Shown here in pieces: positions 1 to 7,408 of a DNA stretch of 18,923 bases. Below the pieces are notes generated by a model, which saw nothing but the letters and a program-made list of their open reading frames with translations, was not told the DNA's origin and did not search any database. The DNA comes from Desulfobacterales bacterium (GTDB lineage Bacteria; Desulfobacterota; Desulfobacteria; Desulfobacterales; JAFDCJ01). Position 1 is the first letter of the stretch, and each line of letters begins with the position of its first letter. The stretch covers positions 5,067,233-5,086,155 of the forward strand of contig CP070771.1 of NCBI GenBank assembly GCA_020345785.1, written 5' to 3'. The position numbers and the translations under genes are program-made.

Positions 1-42
1 GGAAGCGGATTAAATTGCCTGATGCTGGGGCTGGAATGGTAA
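1..42 (+). CDS. oleA: OleA C-terminal end (partial, 5' truncated by window)
   Basis: Frame 1 from the first base reads GSGLNCLMLGLEW and then stops at 40-42 (TAA). This matches my memory of the conserved C-terminus of OleA, the thiolase-fold enzyme that condenses two fatty acyl-CoAs head to head into a beta-keto acid. The GSG-N-LMLG-W pattern lies in the last strand and loop of the thiolase fold. The stop overlaps the start of the next gene in a TAATG arrangement, so the two are probably translationally coupled. Only 13 codons are visible, so the call rests on this motif and on the oleBCD genes directly downstream. Confidence 0.72.
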   Translation, partial: GSGLNCLMLGLEW

Positions 43-950
43 TGAAAAGCAAACCCGTCGATATTTCAAGCTTGCGACACCTTTACCCGTTTGAATCGCA
101 TTTCCTGGATATAAAGGGCTTCAAGTATCATTATGTTGATGAAGGCAGCGGGGATCCGATTGTTATGGTTCACGGCAACCCGACCTGGTCTTTTTACTTT
201 CGAGAGCTGATAAAAGCCTTGAAGGTCGACTGCCGCACCATTGTACCGGACCACATCGGCTGCGGCCTGTCGGAGAAACCGGATGCCAATTCCTACGATT
301 TTGGGCTACAAAACCGGGTCGATGACCTGGATTATCTCTTAAATGAGCTGGGCGTGAGAAGGAACATCACCCTCATACTGCATGACTGGGGGGGAATGAT
401 CGGAATGGCCTATGCAGTCAGACATCCCGAGCGCGTTCGGCGACTGGTCTTAATGAATACCTATGCTTTTTTGCCTCCTGCTGATTACCGGATACCGTGG
501 GTGGCCTATTTTATCCGGCACGCCGGACCGCTGGCGTCGCTGGCGGTTTTGGGCTTGAATCTTTTCTCCCTCGCAGCACTTTATCTAAACTCCCGCCAAG
601 GGTTGGCGCGGGATGTCAAAAATGGTCTGACGGCCCCCTATAACTGCTGGAATCATCGCATCGCTGTGCTGCGATTCGTGCAGGACATTCCGCTGAGCCG
701 CAAAGATCCCAGTTATCAATTGGCTAAGAGCGTTGATGACCAGCTTGCGATATTTTCAGATACGCCGATTCTTGTCTGTTGGGGCGAACACGATTTTGTC
801 TTTAACCATCATTTTTTAAGCGAATGGCAACGTCGTTTCCCTAAAGCTGATATTTATCGCTTTTCTGAGGCGGGTCACTACGTATTGGAGGATGTGCCGG
901 AAAAAATTGTTCCTTTGGTCCGGGATTTCTTGCAAAAGCATCCGCTGTGA
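42..950 (+). CDS. oleB: OleB, alpha/beta-hydrolase beta-lactone decarboxylase (haloalkane-dehalogenase-like)
   Basis: This is an alpha/beta-hydrolase of the haloalkane dehalogenase superfamily. In ole clusters OleB decarboxylates a cis-beta-lactone to the final long-chain alkene and CO2. Numbered from the ATG at 42 (302 residues), it shows the oxyanion motif HGNPTW at 44-49, the nucleophile elbow HDWGG with Asp115, an acid in WGEHD (Asp251), and the GHYVLED motif with His279, giving a plausible Asp/Asp/His triad. I chose ATG 42 because it overlaps the oleA stop (TAATG) and has G-rich sequence upstream. An ATG at 36 and a TTG at 15 are in frame but would extend into oleA. The length is normal for a separate OleB, not an OleBC fusion. 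A simple haloalkane dehalogenase is the alternative, made unlikely by the neighbours. Confidence 0.9.
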   Translation: MKSKPVDISSLRHLYPFESHFLDIKGFKYHYVDEGSGDPIVMVHGNPTWSFYFRELIKALKVDCRTIVPDHIGCGLSEKPDANSYDFGLQNRVDDLDYLLNELGVRRNITLILHDWGGMIGMAYAVRHPERVRRLVLMNTYAFLPPADYRIPWVAYFIRHAGPLASLAVLGLNLFSLAALYLNSRQGLARDVKNGLTAPYNCWNHRIAVLRFVQDIPLSRKDPSYQLAKSVDDQLAIFSDTPILVCWGEHDFVFNHHFLSEWQRRFPKADIYRFSEAGHYVLEDVPEKIVPLVRDFLQKHPL

Positions 951-1001
951 ATTATGGTTTAGCTTTTAAAGTTGTTGCATTTCTGGGAAGGATTTTTTTC
1001 C

Positions 1002-1074
1002 ATCACGAAACCACGAAATTTAGAAAGCACGAAATTCAGCTTATTCCCTTTTCGTGATTTCGTACTTTCGTGAT
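1002..1074. repeat. Imperfect inverted repeat between oleB and oleC
   Basis: Bases 1002-1019 match the reverse complement of 1057-1074 at 16 of 18 positions. An inner pair (1028-1034 with 1050-1056) continues the stem. The arms are built from the word CACGAAA. As RNA this would fold into a long interrupted hairpin inside the ole operon. It has no T-tract, so it is not a classical terminator. It could affect mRNA stability or relative expression, or simply be a genome-wide intergenic repeat. Confidence 0.8.
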
Positions 1075-1112
1075 TAAATGTTTTTTATGATCTCCCCGAT
1101 AGATAACGCCGA

Positions 1113-1124
1113 GTGATTAATCAC
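1113..1124. promoter_or_regulatory. 12-bp perfect palindrome upstream of oleC (possible operator)
   Basis: GTGATTAATCAC is a perfect dyad ending 22 bases before the oleC start codon, in a gap with no clear ribosome binding site. Its position suits an operator for a dimeric regulator. However, a 12-bp palindrome is expected a few times by chance in a window of this size, so the regulatory reading is weak. Confidence 0.2.
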
Positions 1125-1146
1125 CACGCCGCATTCCGAAATCAAT

Positions 1147-2820
1147 ATGAATGATGCACAAGCCCATAGCAGCGATGTGGTAAACGTTTCAACGTACCTG
1201 ACTAAAATGGCCCGGATTGAACCGTATAAGCGCGCCGTCGTCTATCCGGCCGGCCGTGACAGGAATCAACGGGTAACGTACTCTCATCTGACCTTTCTGC
1301 AGCTTGAACACGAGGTGGACCGATTGGCCTTCGGTTTGCAGGAAGCCGGCATCACGCGCGGCACCCGGACCGTCTTAATGGTCAGGCCGGGCATCGAATT
1401 TTTTGTGTTAATCTTTGCGGTCTTTAAAACCGGTGCGGTGCCCGTGGTGGTGGATCCCGGCATGGGGATTCGACGAATGCTGAGTTGCTACAAATCCACA
1501 CGGCCGGAAGCGTTTATCGGTATTCCCCTGGCCCATATGGTGCGCACCTTTTACCCTAAATTTTTTCAAACCGTAAAGACCTGGATAACCGTCGGCCGGC
1601 GCTGGTTCTGGGGTGGTCTGACGCTGAATCAAATTCGCCGCAAAGACTGGACACCCTTTCCCCCTGCCGAAACCCGCCATGACGAAATGGCGGCGATCCT
1701 TTTTACCACCGGCAGTACAGGTCCGGCGAAAGGTGCTGTTTATAATCACGGTACCTTCGACGCCCAGCTGCAACAAATCAAAACCTATTTGAATATGTCC
1801 CCCAATGAAATCGATCTGTCGACCTTTCCCCTTTTTGCTCTGTTTTACCCGGCTTTAGGGATCACGGCGGTAATTCCGGATATGGATCCTACCCGGCCCG
1901 CCCGCGTAAATCCGGTGCGTATTATCGAAGCCGTTGACAATCAGGGCGTCACCAACATGTTTGCCTCCCCGGCCCTTTTGAATCGGGTCGGGACTTACGG
2001 CAGGCAACACGGTGTCAAGCTGCCGTCTTTAAAAAGAGTCATTTCGGCCGGAGCGCCTGTGAGCGCCGACAATATCGAACAGTTCAGCGCTATGTTAAGT
2101 GAGCAGGCCGAAATTCACACCCCCTACGGGGCGACCGAAGCCGTTCCAATCATATCCATCAAAAGCAATGAAATCCTCTCGGAAACCCGGCATCTTAGTC
2201 AAAAGGGTTACGGAATCTGCATCGGTCGCCCGATCAACGACATCGTTGTTCGAATCATAAAAATCAGTGATGATCCCATTGATACCTGGTCGGACGATCT
2301 TATGCTGCCGGCGGGTGAAGTCGGTGAGCTCACCGTCAAAGGCGCCCTGGTCAGCCAAGCGTATTTTGAAGATGCCAAATCAACTGCATTGGCCAAGATA
2401 AAGGAAAACGGTGAAATCGTCCATCGCATGGGAGATCTTGGTTGGCTGGATGAAACCGGCCGTATCTGGTTTTGCGGCCGCAAAACCCACCGAGTCATCA
2501 CCGAAAGTGAAACGCTTTATACCATTCCCTGCGAAGCCATTTTTAATAATCACCCCCAAGTATTTCGCAGCGCGCTGGTGGGAGTCGGCCCCCGATTCCA
2601 ACAACGGCCGGTCATCTGTATTGAGCAGCACAGATCGCATGCCGGCAAAAACAAAACCCGTTTGAAAGAAGAACTTCTGGAGTTGGCGGCAGCCAATCGA
2701 TTGACCAAAAGCATTCGTACGGTGCTGTTTCACAAGTCATTCCCGGTGGACATTCGCCACAACTCGAAAATCTTCAGGGAAAAATTGGCTGTCTGGGCAC
2801 AGCAAAAATTGAAAACATGA
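1147..2820 (+). CDS. oleC: OleC, AMP-dependent beta-lactone synthetase
   Basis: This is an ANL-superfamily (acyl-CoA synthetase-like) enzyme of 557 residues. In olefin biosynthesis OleC adenylates the beta-hydroxy acid from OleD and closes it to a beta-lactone, which OleB then decarboxylates. Visible motifs in order are the phosphate-binding loop LFTTGSTGPAKG (185-196), the YGATEA motif (327-332), and the MGDLGWLDETGRIWFCGRK stretch (428-446) with the ribose-binding Asp430 and hinge-region Arg445. The stop overlaps the oleD start as ATGA (2817-2820), implying translational coupling. The 196-base gap from oleB holds an inverted repeat and a palindrome, and no strong Shine-Dalgarno is visible before the ATG. 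A generic fatty acyl-CoA/AMP ligase is the alternative, but order and overlap support OleC. Confidence 0.93.
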   Translation: MNDAQAHSSDVVNVSTYLTKMARIEPYKRAVVYPAGRDRNQRVTYSHLTFLQLEHEVDRLAFGLQEAGITRGTRTVLMVRPGIEFFVLIFAVFKTGAVPVVVDPGMGIRRMLSCYKSTRPEAFIGIPLAHMVRTFYPKFFQTVKTWITVGRRWFWGGLTLNQIRRKDWTPFPPAETRHDEMAAILFTTGSTGPAKGAVYNHGTFDAQLQQIKTYLNMSPNEIDLSTFPLFALFYPALGITAVIPDMDPTRPARVNPVRIIEAVDNQGVTNMFASPALLNRVGTYGRQHGVKLPSLKRVISAGAPVSADNIEQFSAMLSEQAEIHTPYGATEAVPIISIKSNEILSETRHLSQKGYGICIGRPINDIVVRIIKISDDPIDTWSDDLMLPAGEVGELTVKGALVSQAYFEDAKSTALAKIKENGEIVHRMGDLGWLDETGRIWFCGRKTHRVITESETLYTIPCEAIFNNHPQVFRSALVGVGPRFQQRPVICIEQHRSHAGKNKTRLKEELLELAAANRLTKSIRTVLFHKSFPVDIRHNSKIFREKLAVWAQQKLKT

Positions 2821-3854
2821 ACACGATATCATCAAACGACCACGCATCGGAAACAGTCCTGGTAACCGGCGGCGGCGGATTCTTAGGCAGCGCCATTGTC
2901 AGACGCTTGGTAGATCGAGGCAATCATGTGCGGAGCCTCGCAAGAAATTATTATCCATCGCTCGAGGAAATGGGAGTTGATCAAATTCAGGGAGATATTT
3001 CTAATGCCGAAATCGTTGCAGAAGCTTGCGACAATCGGGACATTGTGTTTCATGTTGCGGCAAAACCGCCGCCCTGGGGAAAATATGATGATTATTACCG
3101 GACGAATGTAATCGGAACCCAAAACATCATCAACTGCTGCCTGGTTCAAAATATATCGCGGCTTATCTATACCAGCACGCCGAGTGTGGTTTTCAACGGA
3201 AAAGACATCGAAGGTGCGGATGAATCCATGCCCTACCCCAAAAAGTTTTGTACTTACTATTCAGAAACCAAGGCTATTGCCGAACAAAACGTCTTACACG
3301 CATCGAATCAGCAACTGAAAACAGTTATTCTAAGACCGCATGAGATTTGGGGCCCGGGTGACAACCACATCCTCCCGCGGCTAGTTGCCAGAGCAAACCG
3401 GCTGAAACAAATCGGCAATGGAAAAAACCTGATCGACACCACCTATATCGATGATGCCGCAGATGTTCACATCCTCGCGGCCGACAAACTGCAGGAATAT
3501 CCGGATCTTTCCGGCAAAATCTACTTTATCAGCCAAGGGGAACCGGTACCGGCCTGGGACATGATAAATGCATTTTTAAAAGCAGCCGGATGTAGCCCTG
3601 TCAAAAGATCGGTGCCGTTCAGAATCGCCTGGCTGTCAGGGGCGATACTTGAATTTGTCTACAAAACATTGCGGCTTTCAGGTGAACCCTATATCACCAG
3701 ATTTATGGCCGAAGCGGTTTCACAAACTCACTGGTTCAATATAAACGCCGCCAAAAAAGATCTGGGATATCAGCCGCAGGTATCTACCGCGGAAGGACTT
3801 CGAAGACTTGAAGAATGGCTGAAAAACAACGCTGCTAAAGGAGCTGCAAAGTGA
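2817..3854 (+). CDS. oleD: OleD, NAD(P)-dependent 2-alkyl-3-ketoalkanoate reductase (extended SDR)
   Basis: An extended short-chain dehydrogenase/reductase of the 3-beta-hydroxysteroid dehydrogenase/epimerase type, 345 residues. OleD reduces the beta-keto acid made by OleA to the beta-hydroxy acid used by OleC. The Rossmann signature VTGGGGFLG lies at 16-24, the strand-4 motif VFHVAAKPPPWG at 77-88, a TSTPSVVF segment with the catalytic Ser/Thr region at 119-126, and YxxxK at Tyr148/Lys152. Its ATG overlaps the oleC stop (ATGA), and its own stop overlaps the next gene's start (GTGA). The tight coupling fits reported assembly of OleB, OleC and OleD into one multienzyme complex. Length and motifs are normal. 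Confidence 0.92.
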   Translation: MNTISSNDHASETVLVTGGGGFLGSAIVRRLVDRGNHVRSLARNYYPSLEEMGVDQIQGDISNAEIVAEACDNRDIVFHVAAKPPPWGKYDDYYRTNVIGTQNIINCCLVQNISRLIYTSTPSVVFNGKDIEGADESMPYPKKFCTYYSETKAIAEQNVLHASNQQLKTVILRPHEIWGPGDNHILPRLVARANRLKQIGNGKNLIDTTYIDDAADVHILAADKLQEYPDLSGKIYFISQGEPVPAWDMINAFLKAAGCSPVKRSVPFRIAWLSGAILEFVYKTLRLSGEPYITRFMAEAVSQTHWFNINAAKKDLGYQPQVSTAEGLRRLEEWLKNNAAKGAAK

Positions 3855-4354
3855 AATTAGAAGATGTTGCCCCCCTGGAAAAATGGATTGACCTCGAAGT
3901 GGATATCCACCGGCAGAGTGGCTTGGATGTCAATGTATTTAACGTGGAGGGGTATCGAATAACGGAATTTAAAAAATGGGCCAATAATCTGTGCCCGGAA
4001 ATCAAAGCCACCGACAAAGGCCAGAGTTTTATCTGTGCGCCGGCTCACATGAATATTGCCGCTGCGGCCATGCGGTCCAAAAAGCCGGCCATCGAGGAAT
4101 GTGATGCCGGACTCATAAAGATGGTGGTGCCCATAGTCGTCAAGGATGAATTTGTGGGCGCGGTGGGCGCCTGCGGCTTTTTGCTGGATGACGGTGAGGT
4201 CGACAGCTTTTTGGTTAATAAAATGACGGATATTGATGGGGCAAAGGTAAACAACCTGTCGCACGGAATTTCAACCATCACGACCGCCAAAGCAGAATCT
4301 TTGAGCAACTATATAACGGCGCGGATTGATGAAATCATCGGACAAATTAAATAA
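3851..4354 (+). CDS. Stand-alone PocR-type sensory domain protein
   Basis: A 167-residue soluble protein that is essentially one PocR-like ligand-binding domain, the sensor module found in PocR regulators and in many signalling proteins of anaerobes. Four cysteines (Cys48, Cys62, Cys84, Cys108) sit at spacings I associate with this domain, with VVPIVVKDEFVGAVGACGF as the typical late strand pair. There is no DNA-binding or output domain. The start is GTG at 3851, overlapping the oleD stop (GTGA), with AAGGAG at 3837-3842 at good spacing, so it is translated with oleD. The cysteines may bind a metal, a cofactor or a small ligand. A link to olefin synthesis is inferred from the coupling only. 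The family call is from pattern recognition and was not searched. Confidence 0.75.
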   Translation: MKLEDVAPLEKWIDLEVDIHRQSGLDVNVFNVEGYRITEFKKWANNLCPEIKATDKGQSFICAPAHMNIAAAAMRSKKPAIEECDAGLIKMVVPIVVKDEFVGAVGACGFLLDDGEVDSFLVNKMTDIDGAKVNNLSHGISTITTAKAESLSNYITARIDEIIGQIK

Positions 4355-4991
4355 AAAATCCTGGCCAGAGGCCCTGCCGAGGGAGATTTGACTAAACATT
4401 AGAGGGGTGATGGTTGGCGTCAGAGAACCCATGGAATAATGGCGTGGTGGAAAAATGGAATATTGGGGATCAAATGCGGATGATGGTCTGATTTTATTTT
4501 ATAGTCCGTGTCATCCGTATAAAAACAGATCTCATTCCGCCATACCCAGTATTCCAACATTCCAATATTCCATCACTCCACGGCATAGGTTTACGGCAAA
4601 GCCAATCTCCTCTGACCTGGCTCAGCGGACCAGGTTTTCAATGTTGGAACAAACTCATACCTGTCCAAAATTTTACGATTCTACCAACCGTTTAGTTTCT
4701 TCAACCATTTCCATGTCTGTAAAAATGAAAAAAATATTTGTAGACCTATTTTATAGATGACGCGTCTATAGGGTCAAAAACATACGAAACGGACGTTATG
4801 CCACGATACTTACTTCATAGATGAGGCAGGCGGGTAGCCGGGTGAATATCGTGTCTGCATGCCGGGGGATCATTCTCAGGGGACTAATAAGTAAACATAG
4901 ACAAGTCCATGCGGACCGGGTATCATGATTATCACAACGATGTCGAAAGTGTCGCCCCTAACGGCACGAATAGAATTTCTCAGCTCCTGAA
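4355..4991. other. 636-base non-coding gap: repeat-rich first half, unassigned leader in second half
   Basis: The first half holds the inverted repeat described at 4431-4583. The second half, about 4600-4991, has no repeat and no coding sequence I can support. It precedes the ECF sigma factor, whose start has no good Shine-Dalgarno. It contains an imperfect hairpin at 4743-4775 (outer stem GACC/GGTC, inner 6-bp stem TATAGA/TCTATA, 7-base loop) with no T-tract. The promoter for the sigma operon should lie here, but I could not identify convincing -35/-10 boxes. I recognise no known riboswitch. Confidence 0.5.
4431..4583. repeat. Imperfect inverted repeat downstream of the ole operon
   Basis: ATGGAATATTGG at 4455-4466 is perfectly complementary to 4562-4573. 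The flanking bases repeat the same TGGAAT/ATTCCA words with mismatches out to about 4431 and 4583. A second nested pair, CGGATGA at 4477-4483 with TCATCCG at 4511-4517, lies in the loop. The whole block could form a branched hairpin. The short ORF inside it is a by-product of the repeat. Confidence 0.75.
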
Positions 4992-5612
4992 ATGGCGCCA
5001 TCAGACAAAACCACCAATACCTCTGACACTGCAAGACAACTGATCCCGCTTGTTGAACAGGCTAGAGCCGGGAACCGTCCGGCATTCGCGCAGCTTGCCG
5101 AGCGATTTCATGAAGATATTTTCCGCATGGCTTTTTATCGCATGCGGTCGCGGGATGATGCTGAAGATGTAACCCAAGATGTTTTTCTGAAAGCTTATCA
5201 GAAAATTTCGACCATCAAGGAGGCCGAGAAATTTCGCAGCTGGCTTTTCAGTATAACATTGAACCGAATTCGAGATTTTCAGCGCAAAAAACGATTTCGC
5301 GCTTTATTTAAAGCAGAAGATGAAAACATTGAATCTCATCCATCGGGTAATATGGGCAGCGATCAACCGGAAGCACTGGATCATGTCTTAAGAGAGGACT
5401 TCTGGCGACAGATCGGACGAATCACGAAAAAACTGTCGCGTATGGAGCGCGAAGTATTTATGCTGAGATTTTTTGACCATCTCGGTATAAACGAAATTGC
5501 GGCTGCCTTGAAGAAAAATGAAAGTACAATTAAGACCCATTTGTACCGCGCCCTGGCAAAATTTAAAAAAGAACCCGCGATGCGCCGCTGGCTAAATGAG
5601 GTTATCCAATGA
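4992..5612 (+). CDS. ECF RNA polymerase sigma factor (sigma-70 family)
   Basis: A 206-residue extracytoplasmic-function sigma factor. Region 2 spans about residues 30-100, with the classic DDAEDVTQDVFLKAY segment (55-69) and the RSWLFSITLNRIRDFQRKK promoter-melting and -10 recognition helix. Region 4 spans about 143-193, ending in the helix-turn-helix GINEIAAALKKNESTIKTHL (165-184). There is no region 1.1 or 3. The stop overlaps the next gene, a zinc-finger anti-sigma, as ATGA (5609-5612), the usual arrangement of an ECF/anti-sigma pair. It would be held inactive at the membrane until an envelope signal releases it, and would often transcribe its own operon. The start is the only suitable ATG, although no strong Shine-Dalgarno precedes it. 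Its targets are unknown; the envelope genes downstream are candidates. Confidence 0.93.
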   Translation: MAPSDKTTNTSDTARQLIPLVEQARAGNRPAFAQLAERFHEDIFRMAFYRMRSRDDAEDVTQDVFLKAYQKISTIKEAEKFRSWLFSITLNRIRDFQRKKRFRALFKAEDENIESHPSGNMGSDQPEALDHVLREDFWRQIGRITKKLSRMEREVFMLRFFDHLGINEIAAALKKNESTIKTHLYRALAKFKKEPAMRRWLNEVIQ

Positions 5613-6130
5613 ACCCGCATACCGATAAACATTTGGACGAAGATCAACTTATTCAGGCGGTCGTCGATGCGAGCGACCTTCCGGCTTCAGCGCAAACCCA
5701 TCTAACCGGATGCGATCAGTGCCGCGCCGGCAAGGAAAGCTTTGAACAGGAACTGGTGCATCTGGGACAAATGGCACAGCGTTTCGCACCGAAGCCGCAA
5801 AGACAGATTGTGTTGCCGCCGCCGAAAACCGAACGCACCCTTTTACGCTTTTTCGATTGGCGGAGCATGGCTGTCGCGGTCGCCACGGTGGCTGCGGTGG
5901 TCATCGTTGTTTGGGGTACAAATTTCGTGCGCGGCATATACGAGCACCGAGCCGCAAACCGGACTGCTGAAATGATAGAGGCCGAACGGCTTATGACTGA
6001 AGTCAATACGTTGGTTGACAATGCCCTGCCGACCATTTATTTAGAAATTTCAGGCGAAAAAAACGATGATTACGATGAGGAATTTTATCAATTTCTGATT
6101 CCCTCCACCAAAGAGGAAAACTTATCTTAA
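5609..6130 (+). CDS. Single-pass zinc-finger anti-sigma factor
   Basis: A 173-residue protein with the zf-HC2 zinc-binding anti-sigma signature near its N-terminus: His31, Cys35 and Cys38 in HLTGCDQC. A proline-rich linker leads to one hydrophobic membrane segment at about 86-103, and then a periplasmic tail of about 65 residues rich in acidic residues. This is the usual topology of a cytoplasmic sigma-binding domain tethered to the inner membrane with an external sensory part. It is translationally coupled to the ECF sigma factor by ATGA and should bind it directly. The short, acidic periplasmic region may interact with the small exported protein encoded next. Confidence 0.88.
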   Translation: MNPHTDKHLDEDQLIQAVVDASDLPASAQTHLTGCDQCRAGKESFEQELVHLGQMAQRFAPKPQRQIVLPPPKTERTLLRFFDWRSMAVAVATVAAVVIVVWGTNFVRGIYEHRAANRTAEMIEAERLMTEVNTLVDNALPTIYLEISGEKNDDYDEEFYQFLIPSTKEENLS

Positions 6131-6161
6131 TCTCCGACCGCTGGAAGAGAGGAATTTTGTT

Positions 6162-6569
6162 ATGTTCAGAAACGCATTCAGTGTCATCTTGCCGGTCCTT
6201 TTGGTTATTTCACCTTTAATTGCAGCAGGCCAGGACGTTCCTGCCGGAAAGTGGTGGTATAATCCCAAAATTCAAAAAAATTTAAATTTGAACCAGAAAG
6301 AAGTTGATGAGCTGGACAACCTGTTTGCCGACAGTCGCCGCCGGCTTATCAAGCTTAAATCTGAAGTAGAGAACGAGCAATTTGAGCTGGATCAACTTTT
6401 AGGCAAAAAAAAGGTCAATGATGCCGATGTAAAAAAGCAATTCCAAAAACTTGAGCAAGCCCGCAAAAATCTCGCCAATGAACGCCTGGAATTTGTAATC
6501 GGCGTGCGCAACATCCTTGGCGCCAATCGCTTCCAGCAACTTAAGTCGAACTACAGGAAGTGGCAATAA
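6162..6569 (+). CDS. Small exported helical protein, Spy/CpxP/Metal_resist-like
   Basis: 135 residues with a signal peptide (hydrophobic core about 7-21, likely cleavage after AAG at 21-23). The mature part is almost entirely helical and charged: LNLNQKEVDELDNLF, then long Lys/Glu-rich helices, and a closing VRNILGANRFQQLK. This pattern matches the periplasmic Spy/CpxP/ZraP-type fold, often labelled periplasmic heavy-metal sensor. Such proteins act as periplasmic chaperones or as feedback regulators of envelope-stress circuits. AGAGAGG at 6146-6152 is a good ribosome binding site. It lies 31 bases after the anti-sigma gene, so it is probably in the same operon. There is no histidine/cysteine cluster to support metal binding, so the metal label should be read as a family name only. 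Confidence 0.75.
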   Translation: MFRNAFSVILPVLLVISPLIAAGQDVPAGKWWYNPKIQKNLNLNQKEVDELDNLFADSRRRLIKLKSEVENEQFELDQLLGKKKVNDADVKKQFQKLEQARKNLANERLEFVIGVRNILGANRFQQLKSNYRKWQ

Positions 6570-6627
6570 AGAACACAATTGGCAACTTGATTTTTGCGGA
6601 CGGACATCTCTGCTGAACGACAAAATC

Positions 6628-7377
6628 ATGGACCCGGCGGCAATTGTCGCGTCACGCGACGTCCTGGAAAAAATAGAAGCCGTTTGCAGGCGGCATTTCT
6701 CCTCAGAAAACGACCGCCACGAGTGTTACATCTTCGTGCTGGACAGCCTCAAGGCCGACGATTTTAAACGATTGCGGGCCTTTAAAGGCAGAAGCAAACT
6801 ATCCACCTACCTATATTCGCTGATCAATTCCCTGGTAATTGATTTCAGGCGCAAAAGATACGGCCGCCGGCGCATCCCTGTTGCCGTGTTACAACTCGGT
6901 AAATGGGCTGAAGCCGTCTATCGGCTGGTATGCTGGCAAAAGTTTTCATTTGATGACGCCTATGATTTTCTGCAGGTTGATGGACTGTATGAGGGCAACT
7001 ATGATCAGTTCTTGCAGGAGATCGAGCCGATACGGGATGCACCCTGCCGGGAAAATCCCACTTTTCAATCGATGGATGAGATTGGCAGGGATTCGATGCA
7101 GAATATGGACCTCTCAGGCGCCAACCCGCTGGAGGCTCTGATACAAAAGCTTGAGAGGGAAAGAAGAATCCTTGCCCTGAGGGTCATTCGCGCAACGACG
7201 GAAGAACTGCCGGAGTCCGATCAGATTCTGGTCAGACTGGTGTTCGGCTCCGGGCAGTCGCTGACAGCGGCCGCTAAAATCATCCACCTGTCTGCATCTG
7301 CGGCACGCAAACGGTTGCAGGCCCTTTTGATAACTTACAGAAAAAGTTTGCTTGCCGCAGGTATCCGTGAACCGTAG
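6628..7377 (+). CDS. Divergent sigma-70-family protein
   Basis: About 249 residues from the ATG at 6628. The reading frame is open back to an ATG at 6517, but that start would lie inside the preceding gene, and the extra 37 residues look like read-through of its 3' end. Residues 34-82 resemble sigma region 2 (YIFVLDSLKADDFKRLRAF, then LSTYLYSLINSLVIDFRRKR). Residues 194-241 resemble region 4 (LPESDQILVRLVFGSGQSLT, then LSASAARKRLQALL). Between them is a spacer of roughly 110 residues, much longer than in ordinary ECF factors and with no clear homology to region 3. It is followed after 31 bases by a zf-HC2-like single-pass protein, as expected for a sigma/anti-sigma pair. No strong Shine-Dalgarno is visible. 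It is a sigma factor with fair confidence, class unassigned. Confidence 0.75.
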   Translation: MDPAAIVASRDVLEKIEAVCRRHFSSENDRHECYIFVLDSLKADDFKRLRAFKGRSKLSTYLYSLINSLVIDFRRKRYGRRRIPVAVLQLGKWAEAVYRLVCWQKFSFDDAYDFLQVDGLYEGNYDQFLQEIEPIRDAPCRENPTFQSMDEIGRDSMQNMDLSGANPLEALIQKLERERRILALRVIRATTEELPESDQILVRLVFGSGQSLTAAAKIIHLSASAARKRLQALLITYRKSLLAAGIREP

Positions 7378-7408
7378 GGTGTCCGTCTAAGGGTATATAG
7401 AGGATCGC

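Noticed and set aside
15..41. Earlier TTG (15) and ATG (36) starts for OleB
   Set aside because: They lie inside the OleA coding tail. ATG 42 overlaps the oleA stop as TAATG, and the extra residues are not OleB-like.
1002..1074. Rho-independent terminator between oleB and oleC
   Set aside because: The stem is interrupted and AT-rich and is not followed by a T-tract. The surrounding genes belong to one pathway.
4455..4760. 101-codon ORF in the gap after the PocR-domain gene
   Set aside because: Its start lies in the arm of an inverted repeat, it has no ribosome binding site, and the translation is low-complexity and not protein-like.
6162..6569. Dedicated heavy-metal resistance protein
   Set aside because: The fold family is sometimes named for metal sensing, but no His/Cys/Met cluster is visible and no metal transporter lies nearby. 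An envelope-stress role fits the sigma/anti-sigma context better.
6517..6627. N-terminal extension of the divergent sigma factor
   Set aside because: The extra 37 codons overlap the preceding exported-protein gene out of frame and carry no sigma-like sequence.
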